DNA of 64,000 nt, from assembly GCF_014529535.1 (NCBI RefSeq), contig NW_023503313.1, positions 3,340,800 to 3,404,799 of the forward strand. The letters are read 5' to 3'. The notes beneath the pieces are model-generated. The model worked only from the letters and a program-made list of their open reading frames with translations, did not search any database and was not told where the DNA came from. Below are positions 11,801 through 23,800 of this stretch, one piece after another; the stretch's first letter is position 1; each line of letters starts with the position of its first letter. This stretch comes from Bradysia coprophila (lineage: Eukaryota > Arthropoda > Insecta > Diptera > Sciaridae). The position numbers were made by a program, and so were the translations under genes.

Positions 11801-14800
11801 AAGCAGTGAAATTTCAGCATGAGCTTGCTTCAACTGTTTTTCAGCTGATGCCCACAAAGAATTTAAAAAAAAATCTTAAACAAGCCGAAAAGTCCAATAA
11901 TTAATGATTTCTTTTTAAAAAGAATTTTAGGAACTGTCTGAATTTTTATGTTTAATAATTTCGGAAAACAAGTCCTGACTCTCTCATTTTTAGCTACATT
12001 TAATTGTTTAGAACTTTATGAGCACCCAATTACATTGCGGATACTATTTTGCGATTTAAATTTTAAAACACAATAATTTTAAGTTTTAAAAATAAAGATT
12101 TATTTAATCATTATATCTTCTTATCACAGACTTTCCTTAATTAAAAGTTTTTTTTAAAGTTTTTATTATTTTTGGAAAGCAACAATTTTTTTTAATGAAA
12201 TCTTAATTTTAAAAATATGCAGCCAACAAAGAACAAAAATCGATTTTCTTTTTGAAAAGTACATTTTATTGGTTTTACTTCCTGAGGTTATATAACTGTA
12301 TTTTTTATGTAGATGTGAAATATTATTACAACAAAACGAAAAAATGATCAAAAAAAGTCTCAAAAAATTATTATTTTTTATGCTACATCGTCTACAACCG
12401 TACTTTTCATAATTCATGCTCTTCTTTCGACGCCCTTTGCATGTATAAAATCAATAAAATAACTTTGAATAAAAAAAGGTACGTTTTCGCGTGATTATTG
12501 ACCTCGGCTTCACCTCGGATCAACGAAATTCACACGAAAACTCGACTTTTAATCTTTTTATCGCTTGTTGTGTAACAGTCATTTGAGTAACACGGGAAAA
12601 AAGTTGAATAGTCGAATTTTCGCGTGAACTTTATTGATCCGAGGCAAAGCCAAGGTCAATAACCACGAGACATACGTTCGAGTTACGTACAATATTTTAC
12701 ATGCTGTGGGTACCGAAAAAAATGCTTCATTTATGAAATGAACGGTTTTCGGTGCAGTGCAGAAGCAATTTATATGACTAATGCATGCTACGTGCATCGA
12801 AAACCGTACTTTTCTTAAGCACTTCTTAAAACACTCTTACCATACTTTTACATTAATCGGAATAACAATTTGAAAAGAGCCGTTTTCATGCGTTTTTAAT
12901 GCACACGAAAACAGAACTTTTTAATCGTTTTTTTTAAATTCCTAAATATGTAAATGGCTAACTTTGGATTCACAGATTTTAATCAAGGAAGTGTTCGTCT
13001 TCTCCTTATTATTATAATGCTTTGCCAAAGCAGTACAAGCTATACTGTGATGATTAGCAAAAAGTATGATTTTTTTATTGAGATTTTTCTTTGTCGATAT
13101 ATTTCACAATTACTTACATTCAATGTAGAACAAAAATTATCAATTTTGCATTCAAACTTTATTCATTGCGATGGATTAACATAGAAAAATGGCAGTTAAT
13201 TATATCGGTATACATTCAGGTTTTATAATTATTTATTTGGTTGCAAATGAAAAATTAATTTAAAATTTTAACTTAATTTATTGGTTTGGCAAAAAAAAGG
13301 ATTATTTCCGCCGATGATACAAACACACAAACAAAACACTTTTCACGACTCCGGATTCAAAAATGGATTGCCCAAATTTTGAGTTGCTTGGATTGAAAAT
13401 TTAGATTAAATGGAAAAATGGAAATGCATACCAGTACAAAATTGATGTTTTAAATGACATCATACGTGTGAGTTGGAGAATTTCATTCGTAAACACAAAT
13501 TAAACAAAACAAATGGACGAAATTTGAAATCCGTTTAAAGCATCAAGGTTAAGCGAGAACAATCGAATCGAGTTATCAATTATCATTATCTGAGAACTGA
13601 TATGTGGTTGGCAAAATTCGCGGAATTCACGAAAGTGAACTGTGCAAATCAGCGATTATTATTGGTCGGAATAAGCTTAAGCATTAACAGCTAACATTTC
13701 ATTTTAAAAAACAATTATCTAAGAATTGTGATCTTTGCTTTGTGGCTTTGATTCTCTTTCAATTTTTTTATTGAAAAATCGTTCCTTAAGCTGTACCCCC
13801 TTTGCGATGTGGTTGTAACGACAATATTCAGGTGTGCCATTTTTTATCAACAACCAAAAATTGATGAGAAAATGAATTTCGTTTTTTTTTATCTGGTCTG
13901 TCGTGCGGCTCAAAATATTTCCGATAAGGATAAGAAATGGGTCCTCTATAAAAGTGGCCAAAAATATACTGTGACTTGCAGTAATTTCCAGATATATCCA
14001 ACTATTCATTACGTGTTAATGCGTTGATAGATCATAGACCATCACAACAAAGTAGTGCGTTCTGTTTCTAAATTAAATCGCATATCAAACAAAATTTCAT
14101 CGGTTTTTCTTAACGGTCTGTGCTGTTCTTCAACACATTCTTAGCATAGAGTTCTTGATACGTTCTTTTAGAATACTCTTATTAACAACCTCAGAACAAG
14201 TGCTTAGAATGTGTACATACATGTTTGACGTCGCAATGTCATTATAGCAATGACTTCAATTTTATTTCAAAATTCATTTACGACAATTCCACTAAGCAAA
14301 GTCCCAAAAAATGACGTGTGTGTATGTCTGGCGTTAGGTAAATAGTGCTGATGATTTGAATTATTTTTTTTCTTCTTCGACGTTATTTGAATAATTTGTT
14401 TTTCTGTCGTTAATGAGATACATTTCATATTGATATATACCACATACAATCCAGTCACTCCAGTCTAGTCAATTTTTTTTCGATCCCCGTAACACTTCAC
14501 TAACAAACTGTTTAGGAAAATTGCATGAGCTTCGAACGAAACAATTGAATGAATGGAAAACAATGAAACCATTTCGTAATTTAGAAAACGTAAAATTTTT
14601 CTTTTTCTTTGAACTACCCCTACTATATATACCATCACCGCAATATAATATTTAGATTGAAATGCTAGAATCTGAGCACAATTTACAAAAAAAAACCCAA
14701 AAAACTATAACTGAACGTTAACAGCATAGAACTTAATAATTAGATAAAAGAAAAAAGATTTTAACAATAAAATTTAAATCATCCCCTATCCCGTTGTCTG

Positions 14801-14806
14801 TTCCAC
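8820..14806. other. Gene-poor spacer between the DNAJC14-like gene and cwo
   Basis: About 6 kb of AT-rich DNA with no recognised gene. Part of it should be the cwo 3' UTR, since cwo reads leftward. An AATAAA on the minus strand at 14261-14266 is a possible end. An open frame at about 10602-11040 (+) has protein-like composition in its first half and a tag acceptor-like site at its start, but I cannot match it to a family. About 12480-12800 contains degraded inverted-repeat sequence with cctcgg / ccgagg boxes, which recurs in weaker form at about 36800-37000. Confidence 0.5.
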
Positions 14807-17800
14807 CTACCATCCATTGCTAATGTTATCAAGTTTATGTCTTGACTGACTAGAAATTGGCTTCGATCGGGCATACGCAAAATTTACGTTTATATTAATG
14901 GCATGCAATGGCGGCATTTGTCCGGCTTGTTTGTCGAACAAATCACTTCCGCTTAAATATGGCAATAGCGACTCGTAGTCAACATTCAATGGTACATAAT
15001 ATCGACCTTGTGCATGTAATGCAAATATTGGTACGGTGGACGAATGTAGGTTGCTATTCAAGCCGCACGGTTTGGAAAATATCGGATATGCATTACAATG
15101 CACCTCGTTTTTGAATTCGGTAATGCCATTTGTGGATGGTTTTTCGTCACAGCTGCTGCTTTCCATGAAATCAAGGCACATTTTCTTTTTGCATGGCGCG
15201 TCGCTGGGACTTTTGTTACCACATTCATTAATGACCGACACCTCATGATCGTCCAAGTGATTGAGGTCTTGGGAAAACCGTTGCTGAATGTAATTCTTAA
15301 ACTTATAGCTATTACTGTTGTGCTCATTTTCGTGATGCGATGATTCCGATAATTTTCTCATGCGTGCAGTGCGGGCACCATCATGTGGCGTATTCTCCAA
15401 ATGAACCGACGACGCTCTGGAAGAATCAAAATCGTGATTGCTAGTTGTGTCCAAATGAACCAGCGGAGCTGTAGATGTAATGACTGGTGCCTGTTGTGGC
15501 TGACCCCGTAAACTGAGATCTTTTATGTCATTATGATCGTTACTGTTGCTGTGCTCCATATCAGTAGTACTCAGCATATCATGGAGTTGATTTAGCGGAG
15601 CTATTGGATGATAACCATGAATCGGTGGTGAACCACTGGAAGCACTTATCGAATCAATGTTATTACTTCGAACCTTGTAACAGTCGCCTGGAGATGAAAA
15701 AAAAAATTGAAAATACTGAACTGTTCAGCAAAACGGTTGTGTCGACGTACCTTTGATAACCTCTTTAAGATGATCGATTAATTGGTAACAAATGTCTCTG
15801 TGTCCGTTATACAGAAAATTCGCTGCTTGCTTCAAGCACTCATCGTAACCCATTTTGTAGACGTTCTCCTTGTGCATGTACTCAGCATTTTGAAGCTGTT
15901 TCATGTACCTTATCGACATTTCAATAATTTCCGTCTTTTCAATTCGACCGCGACCCTTTCGCTGGTACTGCGGCGGAATGAGTCGCGAAAGATCGGCCAA
16001 ACATGAATTCATACGATCTCGACGCCTCTTCTCGATGATACGGTGAGATAATGGATCTTGCTGAAATTAAGCAAATAAATAAATATTTAGCCGGAGATTG
16101 TTTTAAGTAAATATCCATAGAAGCGATATCAGTTACACGTTTATAATTAGATCGGTTTTTTTTATAGCGCAACACGTTAAAACAACCTGAAGGTGAACGT
16201 TTTTTCGGAACAATAAAATTATGAAAGATACCATATCTAACCGCTTGATATTCTGTATTTTGAAACCATTTCTTTTTCATATTGTTCGGTGCTTTGTTGT
16301 GGAAAAGTAAAATGGTAACGTCTGATTCATCGTCTTCTACATAATCTATAAATAGGAATTAGAAAAAGCTCATTGCTTATTTTTGTCATCGCTGTCGGTA
16401 ATAGATGACATAACCGTTTTAAAAAAAGATTAGGCTTTACCCTGCAATTACCCTGCTACTTTATATGGAACAATTTCTGGCCATTTGTCAATTTTCGAGT
16501 GGATATTTCATAGTCACGCCAGAATGGGTCATTTTCGGTTATACCTCACAATCCGAGGTTTTGGAATCAAAGCCTCGGATCGTGAGGTATAACCGAAAAT
16601 ATCCCATTCTGACGTGACCATTTACCACCCTTGAAAGTCTCTAAAATCTTGGCTTGGCCTCTGTTCAATTCGTTGACGAAAAATCTAACTATTTCATGAC
16701 TGAGTGACGAAAAGCATGTAACTCGGTGAGACCGTCACATATTATCATCTAACTGGTTACTATATCTTCCCTGATATCTTGATTCCGGTTTCTGTTACTT
16801 TTTATTACTTCATCCTAAATCTTTGAGACGATAATTCGTGTTTGCATGACACAAAATAGGTCATTTTTACACAGTTTAGAACACGTAATTTAGAAACAAG
16901 TGGGTCTACGTCCCAGTTCAATAATCTTTTTCAATCTCAAGTTTTTTTGGCTTGTAAAAATAGAAAAGAAGGGCAGCACGGCAGAGTAAACTAAACCAGG
17001 CGGGAGCGCTTGATTTCACTAGAGACTGAAGTAGCCTTTGTGTTTTGCGAATAAAAAATTTCAATTTATGTTAGTGTTCATTCGAGCTCATTTTCAGTGT
17101 AGGTCCCTTATTTGACGTTTCAAAAATGAACTGCTACTACCTGGTTTATTTTACTCTGCCGTGAGGGCAGTGGACAGCTGTGACTAGTTTGGTCCTATAT
17201 ATATAGCAAGGAGTATTTTGAAACAACCGAAGTAATAGATTATTGTATCAATCTAAAATCGATCGAAATATTTCGGTCATTAAATGCGGGTTTCATTGAC
17301 CGTAGTCTCTACAAATTTTACTCTATTTGTCGATTGTCTGTTAAGAAAGATGTAAGAGGGATTCTTTTGAAAAACAGCCTACGGAAATCGGACGCATTTT
17401 CCAGTGGACTTTTTTATATGTGCCTAGAAAGGATTTCGACCTTAGAACCCAAAACCACTTTCAAAAAAATTCTTCGAAGCTTTTGTGACTGGTGAAATGT
17501 GATCAAAAACCGAAAACTTGCACTTTTCTTACCAAAATTTCTCCGGGTACACGAGTCGTACAGGGTCGTGTGGGGTGTCATTAGAAAGGTAATCACATGT
17601 ACTATTGAGCCGACTAGAGACTCATTGGTTTTAAAATTAATCCACACTGAAATATGTGCAGTTGAAGTTTTCAACAGAAAACTTGCACTTTTCTTACCAA
17701 TATTTCTCCAGTTACACGACCTGTACATGGTGGTGTGGGGTATCATTTGAAAGGTAATTTTATGTGCTTTTGGGCCAAATAGGGTCTTATGGGGGTTTGA

Positions 17801-20800
17801 AAGCATCTACGATGAAATATGAGAAGTTGAAATGTTTAAGTGCCCATATTTCATCGCATATGCATCCAAACCCCATAAGACCCTATTCGGCCCAAAAGCA
17901 CATAAAATTACCTTTCAAATGATACCCCACACCACCATGTACGCCTCGTGTAACTAGAGAAATATTGGTAAGAAAAGTGCAAGTTTTCTGTTGAAAACTT
18001 CAACTGCACATATTTCAGTGTGGATTAATTTTAAACCCAATGAGTCTCTATTCGGCTCAATAGTACATGTGATTACCTTTCTAATGACACCCCACACGAC
18101 CCTGTACGGCTCGTGTACCTGGAGAAATTTTGGTAAGAAAAGTGTAAATTTTCGGCTTTCGATCACCTTTCACCAGCCATAAAAGCTTCGAAGAATTTTT
18201 TTGAGAGTGGTTTTGGCTTCTAGTGTCGAAGTCCTTTCTAGGTACCTATAAAAAGTTCCACTAGAAAACACGCCCGATTTCGGTAGGCTGTTTTTCAAAA
18301 GAATCCCTCGTAACAGATTCTCCGCTTGTAATGTAAAGAATATAAAAGGTGACCTTAAAGGTCTAATTCGAATCTACTTCTAATTTTGTCGTTGAGAATA
18401 TTCTTCGAATAAAAAATCAAAATCGAAAATTCAAAATCACAACAACATACAATTGCATGTAATAGACCATTTCCTATCACCATCATTATTTATACATTGG
18501 TGTTGAGCTGATATGCCTTAGATAAGCAATTCAATTTTCCAATCGCGTTTCTGCCACGTGATATCACTTTTGTCACATTTTAAAGTAGTTTAAAATGTCG
18601 TTCGAGCAGTTTTGTCATTATACAAATTATCAAGTTTCAAAGATGAAACTTTTTTTTCCTCTGTATTATTTATCAGCTCCAGCCAGCCATATTTTTCTTA
18701 TTCAAATATTGTACATGTAATAATATAATAACTAGCATAATGTCGTATTGTAGACACATTGATTTTGAAAAATCGCTAAATACAAAATAAAATTGGATGG
18801 TACTGGGTACGCGACCAGCTATTAAAATCGCTGTTTTATTGAAGTATGGGTGCGAAAAACGGCTATAAAACATATTTTCAAAAGAAGTAGGAGAACGAGA
18901 AGAAAAACCAGTTGTCATATTATTATGCTTATTAGCGCCTCAATTTTATTTTTTACCATAGTTGTGCGTAAATTGAATCAATAAGATCATTAAAATTTGG
19001 TCGCACCAGCTGAATAATTACTGATTAATATTGATGATGTCAATGTTATCTCAACCCATCAATGCAAAATTAGGTTTTCTAACTTCTATGTACGTAAGAG
19101 TCGAATGGTATAACGCATGGTGTGGCGTTAACATCACCGGCGTGTTAATGAATTTTCGTTTTGAAGTGCTTCGAACAACACATCGTGATGGAACACTTTG
19201 GAACGTTTCAGTTGTTGAAATACGTTATTTGAACGTTCTATGCTTACAAACATTTGATTACTGTAGTGTACAATGTTAAATGGCAACTACAAAACCCCAC
19301 CCGCCGGCAAGGATTGTTTTGCAAACTAATTTTAATTTTATTGGTCTTGGGCTTGTGAAACCAAAAAAAAACTATTTTTACTGATCATACTAAGAATCTT
19401 AGCTCTAAAGCTGATAACCCGGAGCAAAAACCGTTAAGTTTGAAAAAGCAGTCAAAGTCAAATCTCATGAGTAACAAATTTTCACTATTTCACTGTAGCC
19501 GTTACGAGTAAACATGGGTGAATTGGAGTAAATACCGGAATAGAATGGGGTTAAAACTGATTTTAATACACAAGTAAAAACAGTTGAATTTAGTCCACTT
19601 ACACTTGTCCTGCTATTATCGTTAATTCAGATTATAGACTGTGTCTCTAAGTAGACATAAGTGTAGGTCTATTAGAATCTATTAGAATACAATATCTTCT
19701 GTTCCAGTACATGTATTCGTGAAAATATTCTCGTGAATTTTCGTACATTTTCCGAGAATGTCGACAAGCCATGCAACTTCACTCATTCATTTATCTTGAC
19801 GTTCACAAGCCCGTATTCAAGTCGTATTTATCCGTATTTACTCTGCGTCTTTGTGATAAAATGTCACACTAATCCGGGTCATTTCACCCAGCCTATTCAA
19901 GATCATACAGGTGTGTATATGGACATTAAAAGTTCTCGGATAGTCATTGCGAAGCATACAGTCTTTAAACGTGATCGAAAATGTACCGACCGGGGTCTAC
20001 TCAGACGTTTCAATTGAAATCATTTTAAACCAATCGCATGAGTGAAAATTTGCTACTCTAAATAAGTAAATAGTAGATAAGCTACGTTTACGGTTCCAGA
20101 CATGTCTTTCCGATCTTCACAAACACTATCGTGTTTACATTGTTTGAACATGCAAATAGAGTAACATTAATTTCGTCTAACAAACGTATAGCATGCAGAC
20201 GACAAGCACACATTTTTGAAGAAAAAAAAAACCTATAAATTAAGTGAGAAATTAAAATATTTTATCTGAAGCAAACAAAAGACGACGAATTAATTTTACA
20301 TGCAGCAGAAAATTTACTATTTCAGCCAATCAAATTATACGGTGATGTCGACCAAAATATTCCGGTGTAAGCGAGACAAAACAGGTAAAATTTTAACGAT
20401 TGTGTTTAGCAGATGGAAAATTCGACAAAAAAAATAATTAAAAAAGCAAATTACCCTTGAAGATTTTCCACGTCGACCCGAAGCGAAGTTCTCATCGTCC
20501 TCGCTGTAAGCAGCCGATGTCGAAAAATTGAGTCCATTTTCGTTGCAATAACCGAAACCGGATATTGCAGTGTCACTGAAAAAGGAGAACAGAAAGAAAA
20601 ACCATTAGATCCATAGGAAAATAGACTTCCGTGACAAAATCTTAATTTTAAAGACAAAAAATGGATATCATTCTTCATTTGATTGGATTTGATTACTAAC
20701 ATAATATTCAGAATTCAGACTTCGTAAGACACTTCTCTCATACTTAACTTTATAAACTTTAGATATTTATACCTCAATGTAAGAGACTAGGAAACACTAC

Positions 20801-23800
20801 CAACACCTTTACATATCTACTTTCGTCATACGAATTTTGATGTTGCAAAAAAAGAGAATAGGAAACAGAAACGATTAATTCTTTCGTATTCAGATTTTAA
20901 GAAACTCTAGCGCATTCTTTAACATATAATTTTCAGCGAATGATTAACATCTCAGGTAATGTATTTGTGGAAACGTGACCATCAAAATTTTTGAATAAAA
21001 ACACACAAAGAGGTTTCAATCACGTGTCACTGCCATATCTCACTTAGCAACAGCTCGTGAATCAACCACACATTGATTTCGTCTTTTCTAAAATTGGCAA
21101 AAATGAAATGTGTTCGTAGATTACGTGTTTATTTAATACATTTTTGTGTACCTTTTTAAAGAGCAATTAGTATGGCAGTTTTATCTGTAAGTAAATTTTT
21201 TTTATTTTTGCTGATTACAATTTCAAGAACGTATTTGCACGACTGCGAAATATGTTCGTTAGTTTTATATGCTCACTTGTGCAAAAGATACATTATACCA
21301 ATAATGAAAATAGTAATGGAATGATACATAACACATATAATAAACACGTATTCGTAAACATCGTACACGTATAACTGAAAAAAAAGAAGAAAATGTCACG
21401 AGCCTTGATAATGATTAGAAGGTCACTTTCCCCCAAAGTCTCCTCTTCCCGGACGCTCAGTTCAGTTCAATCTTATCGTTCATTGTAATGCGTTAACTTG
21501 TTTCTCTCAGAAAAGATAAGTTTTTGAGTAAATAAAATGATTGAAAATCATGCTTTTCCTTAAATGTAAATGCGAGTATTTATAAAATGAAACGACTCGT
21601 GCGATTTTCTAGTCCTGTACGAATTACTGGGGCCTATTCGGTTTAATGTGCCGTTTCTAACACTTGGATTTGCAAGGCGGAGAGTAAAGACAAAGCGTTT
21701 TTTCTATCACAGATGCGACGTGCATATAAATCAAGTAAATTTAAGCCAATTTGCTAAATACTTGTTCGTTTGGCAGGTAAATGAGGGCACAAAAATGATT
21801 TTATTTTGGATCGAATTCTCTTTAAATTTTTAGATTACATCTTTATCTCGTTAAATATTTTAGATAGACAAATGGTTCCAATGCAGAAGTGACAGAGTTT
21901 CATCGTACAAAACGATTATTAAGCGACAATAAATGGACAATTGATTGGAGAGTGACTCATTTTTGGCTTTCTAGCTAGAGATGAGCGGGCCGCCCGAAAT
22001 ACATCGGCCCGACCCGACCCGACCCGGCCCGATCGGGTTCGGGTCCGGGTTTTGAAAATTCATTCGGGCCGGGTCGGGTCGGGCTTTGAAAACAAAAATT
22101 CGGGCCGGCCCGACTTAGAAATACAAATTTAAAGTAGGCCAATAAAAGCCTATAAAGCATGAAACACTAACTTATTTTATTATTTTACTTCGCGTATAAG
22201 ATTATTGCAAAGCTTTTATGCGTAGAAAATGATTTTTCATTAAATTTCTTATAGTAAAAAAAAGTCGGGTCACGTCGGGCCGATGATTTTTTCGGGTCGG
22301 GTTGGGTCGGGCCGCGAAGAGAAAAGTCTCGGGTCGGGTCGGGCTCGGGTTCAAAAAATTGGATCGGGCCGGGTCGGGTCGGGTATTGAAAAAACGTCGG
22401 CCCGCTCATCTCTATTTCTAGCTTTATATCACAAAGTTTAATTTGTGCACCTGGTACAGGCTTTATGCACAATCTCTACGATAACACGTTTGCTTTATTT
22501 TTACAACAGTGGTGAAGGTTTCGCACTAGGTTCCCGTACACACTAGTATAGGTGCGGGGCTAACGTAGCAGCGATCTGCTACGTTCTTAACTGGTCTTTC
22601 GGATTTTTTTTTCAATCGAAATCGTTTCAATGCGTTGTCTTCTGACAACATTTTGGATGAGCCATTCGAACGTTTCGGTATGAGTGTGCATGTTATTAGA
22701 CCATTCTATATAAAATGATTTTGAGGTGATATGTACAAATTTACGTATTTATCAATGTGTATTGGAGTCTTTCCGTTAGCGTGAACAATGCTCGCTTATA
22801 TATCTATGAAAAATGAATCAGAACTCTGAACTAAGACAATCTAAGAGCCTTAGCATTACCATTCATTTAAATACCTATGCTCGTTTATGCATAAACGATA
22901 GAGGCGGAGAAAAAAACTGCATAACGAATAGTCGTTTATCGTTTCAAGCTTAACAGTAGATCGAAAATAGGAACTTTATTAAATTGGTGACGGAAAGTGA
23001 CTCTGTCCCCAAAGCGTTAGTCAATTCGACAATCAGACCTAAATCCTTGAATGACAGAATAATCGCATAATGTGATAATTATTCCATCTACTGCATTTAA
23101 TTAAATTAAAAACCAAAAAAACTCGAATTGCTTTACGTATGTGGGATATAAAGGTAACTGCACAAAATGGGAGTAACTGGTGTAAAGGAAACCGTCAACG
23201 AAGTGTGTCAACATGTCGGTCCGGTAAGGCGAAAGAATCATCGCAAAACGCCAACCATTTTGGTATTATATTCTTGCAGTAATTGTAATTTTTACGGTTA
23301 TATGAATGGGTGTGGAAAATTCTAAACGGCTGATTTATCAAAATCTATGGAAATAATCGATTAAAGTTGATTGTATCCACTTCAAATGTGTATGTTGTTT
23401 ATCAGCTTGCGCTCCTGATAGTATTAATTCACTTTTAGTGATATCTTCATATCAATCAATTTAACATTTACGATACATGAACATCACGTGCAATTCAAAA
23501 TATCCGCAAAAGGTAAAACTTTTTTTTACATTGAAACCGAATAATTGTATAGTATTAACTTACCAGTAGGTATATGAATATGTGGGGAGAGAGAGAGAGA
23601 GGAGTAAAAAAACAGCTTAAAAATGTATAACGGCGGTTATATACTACACCAAAGTCGAATTATAATATATGAGTCGATGTTAGTGTTGTATGTTTTTGAT
23701 ATAAACACAAAATTGGCGCATGTTGTTGAACGTGTATATTTAAATTCAGTTGAAACAAGAACGTGTTATTTTATCGCCAGAGTTGTGTTGCCAAAAAAAT

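Larger units (their letters stand above)
16061..20454 (-). other. cwo intron 2 (4.4 kb)
   Basis: Its donor GTAATT lies at 20454 and its acceptor at 16062-16061 on the minus strand. It carries a 110-bp inverted repeat (16512-16620), a CACGGCAG-ended MITE (16977-17163), a long fold-back element (17356-18309) and a CACGTG E-box at 18555. I see no other gene in it; the plus-strand ORFs here are repeat-derived or chance. Confidence 0.8.

Noticed and set aside
17414-18182. Paired ORFs of 60-130 aa on both strands
   Set aside because: They come from the palindromic arms of the 17356-18309 element.
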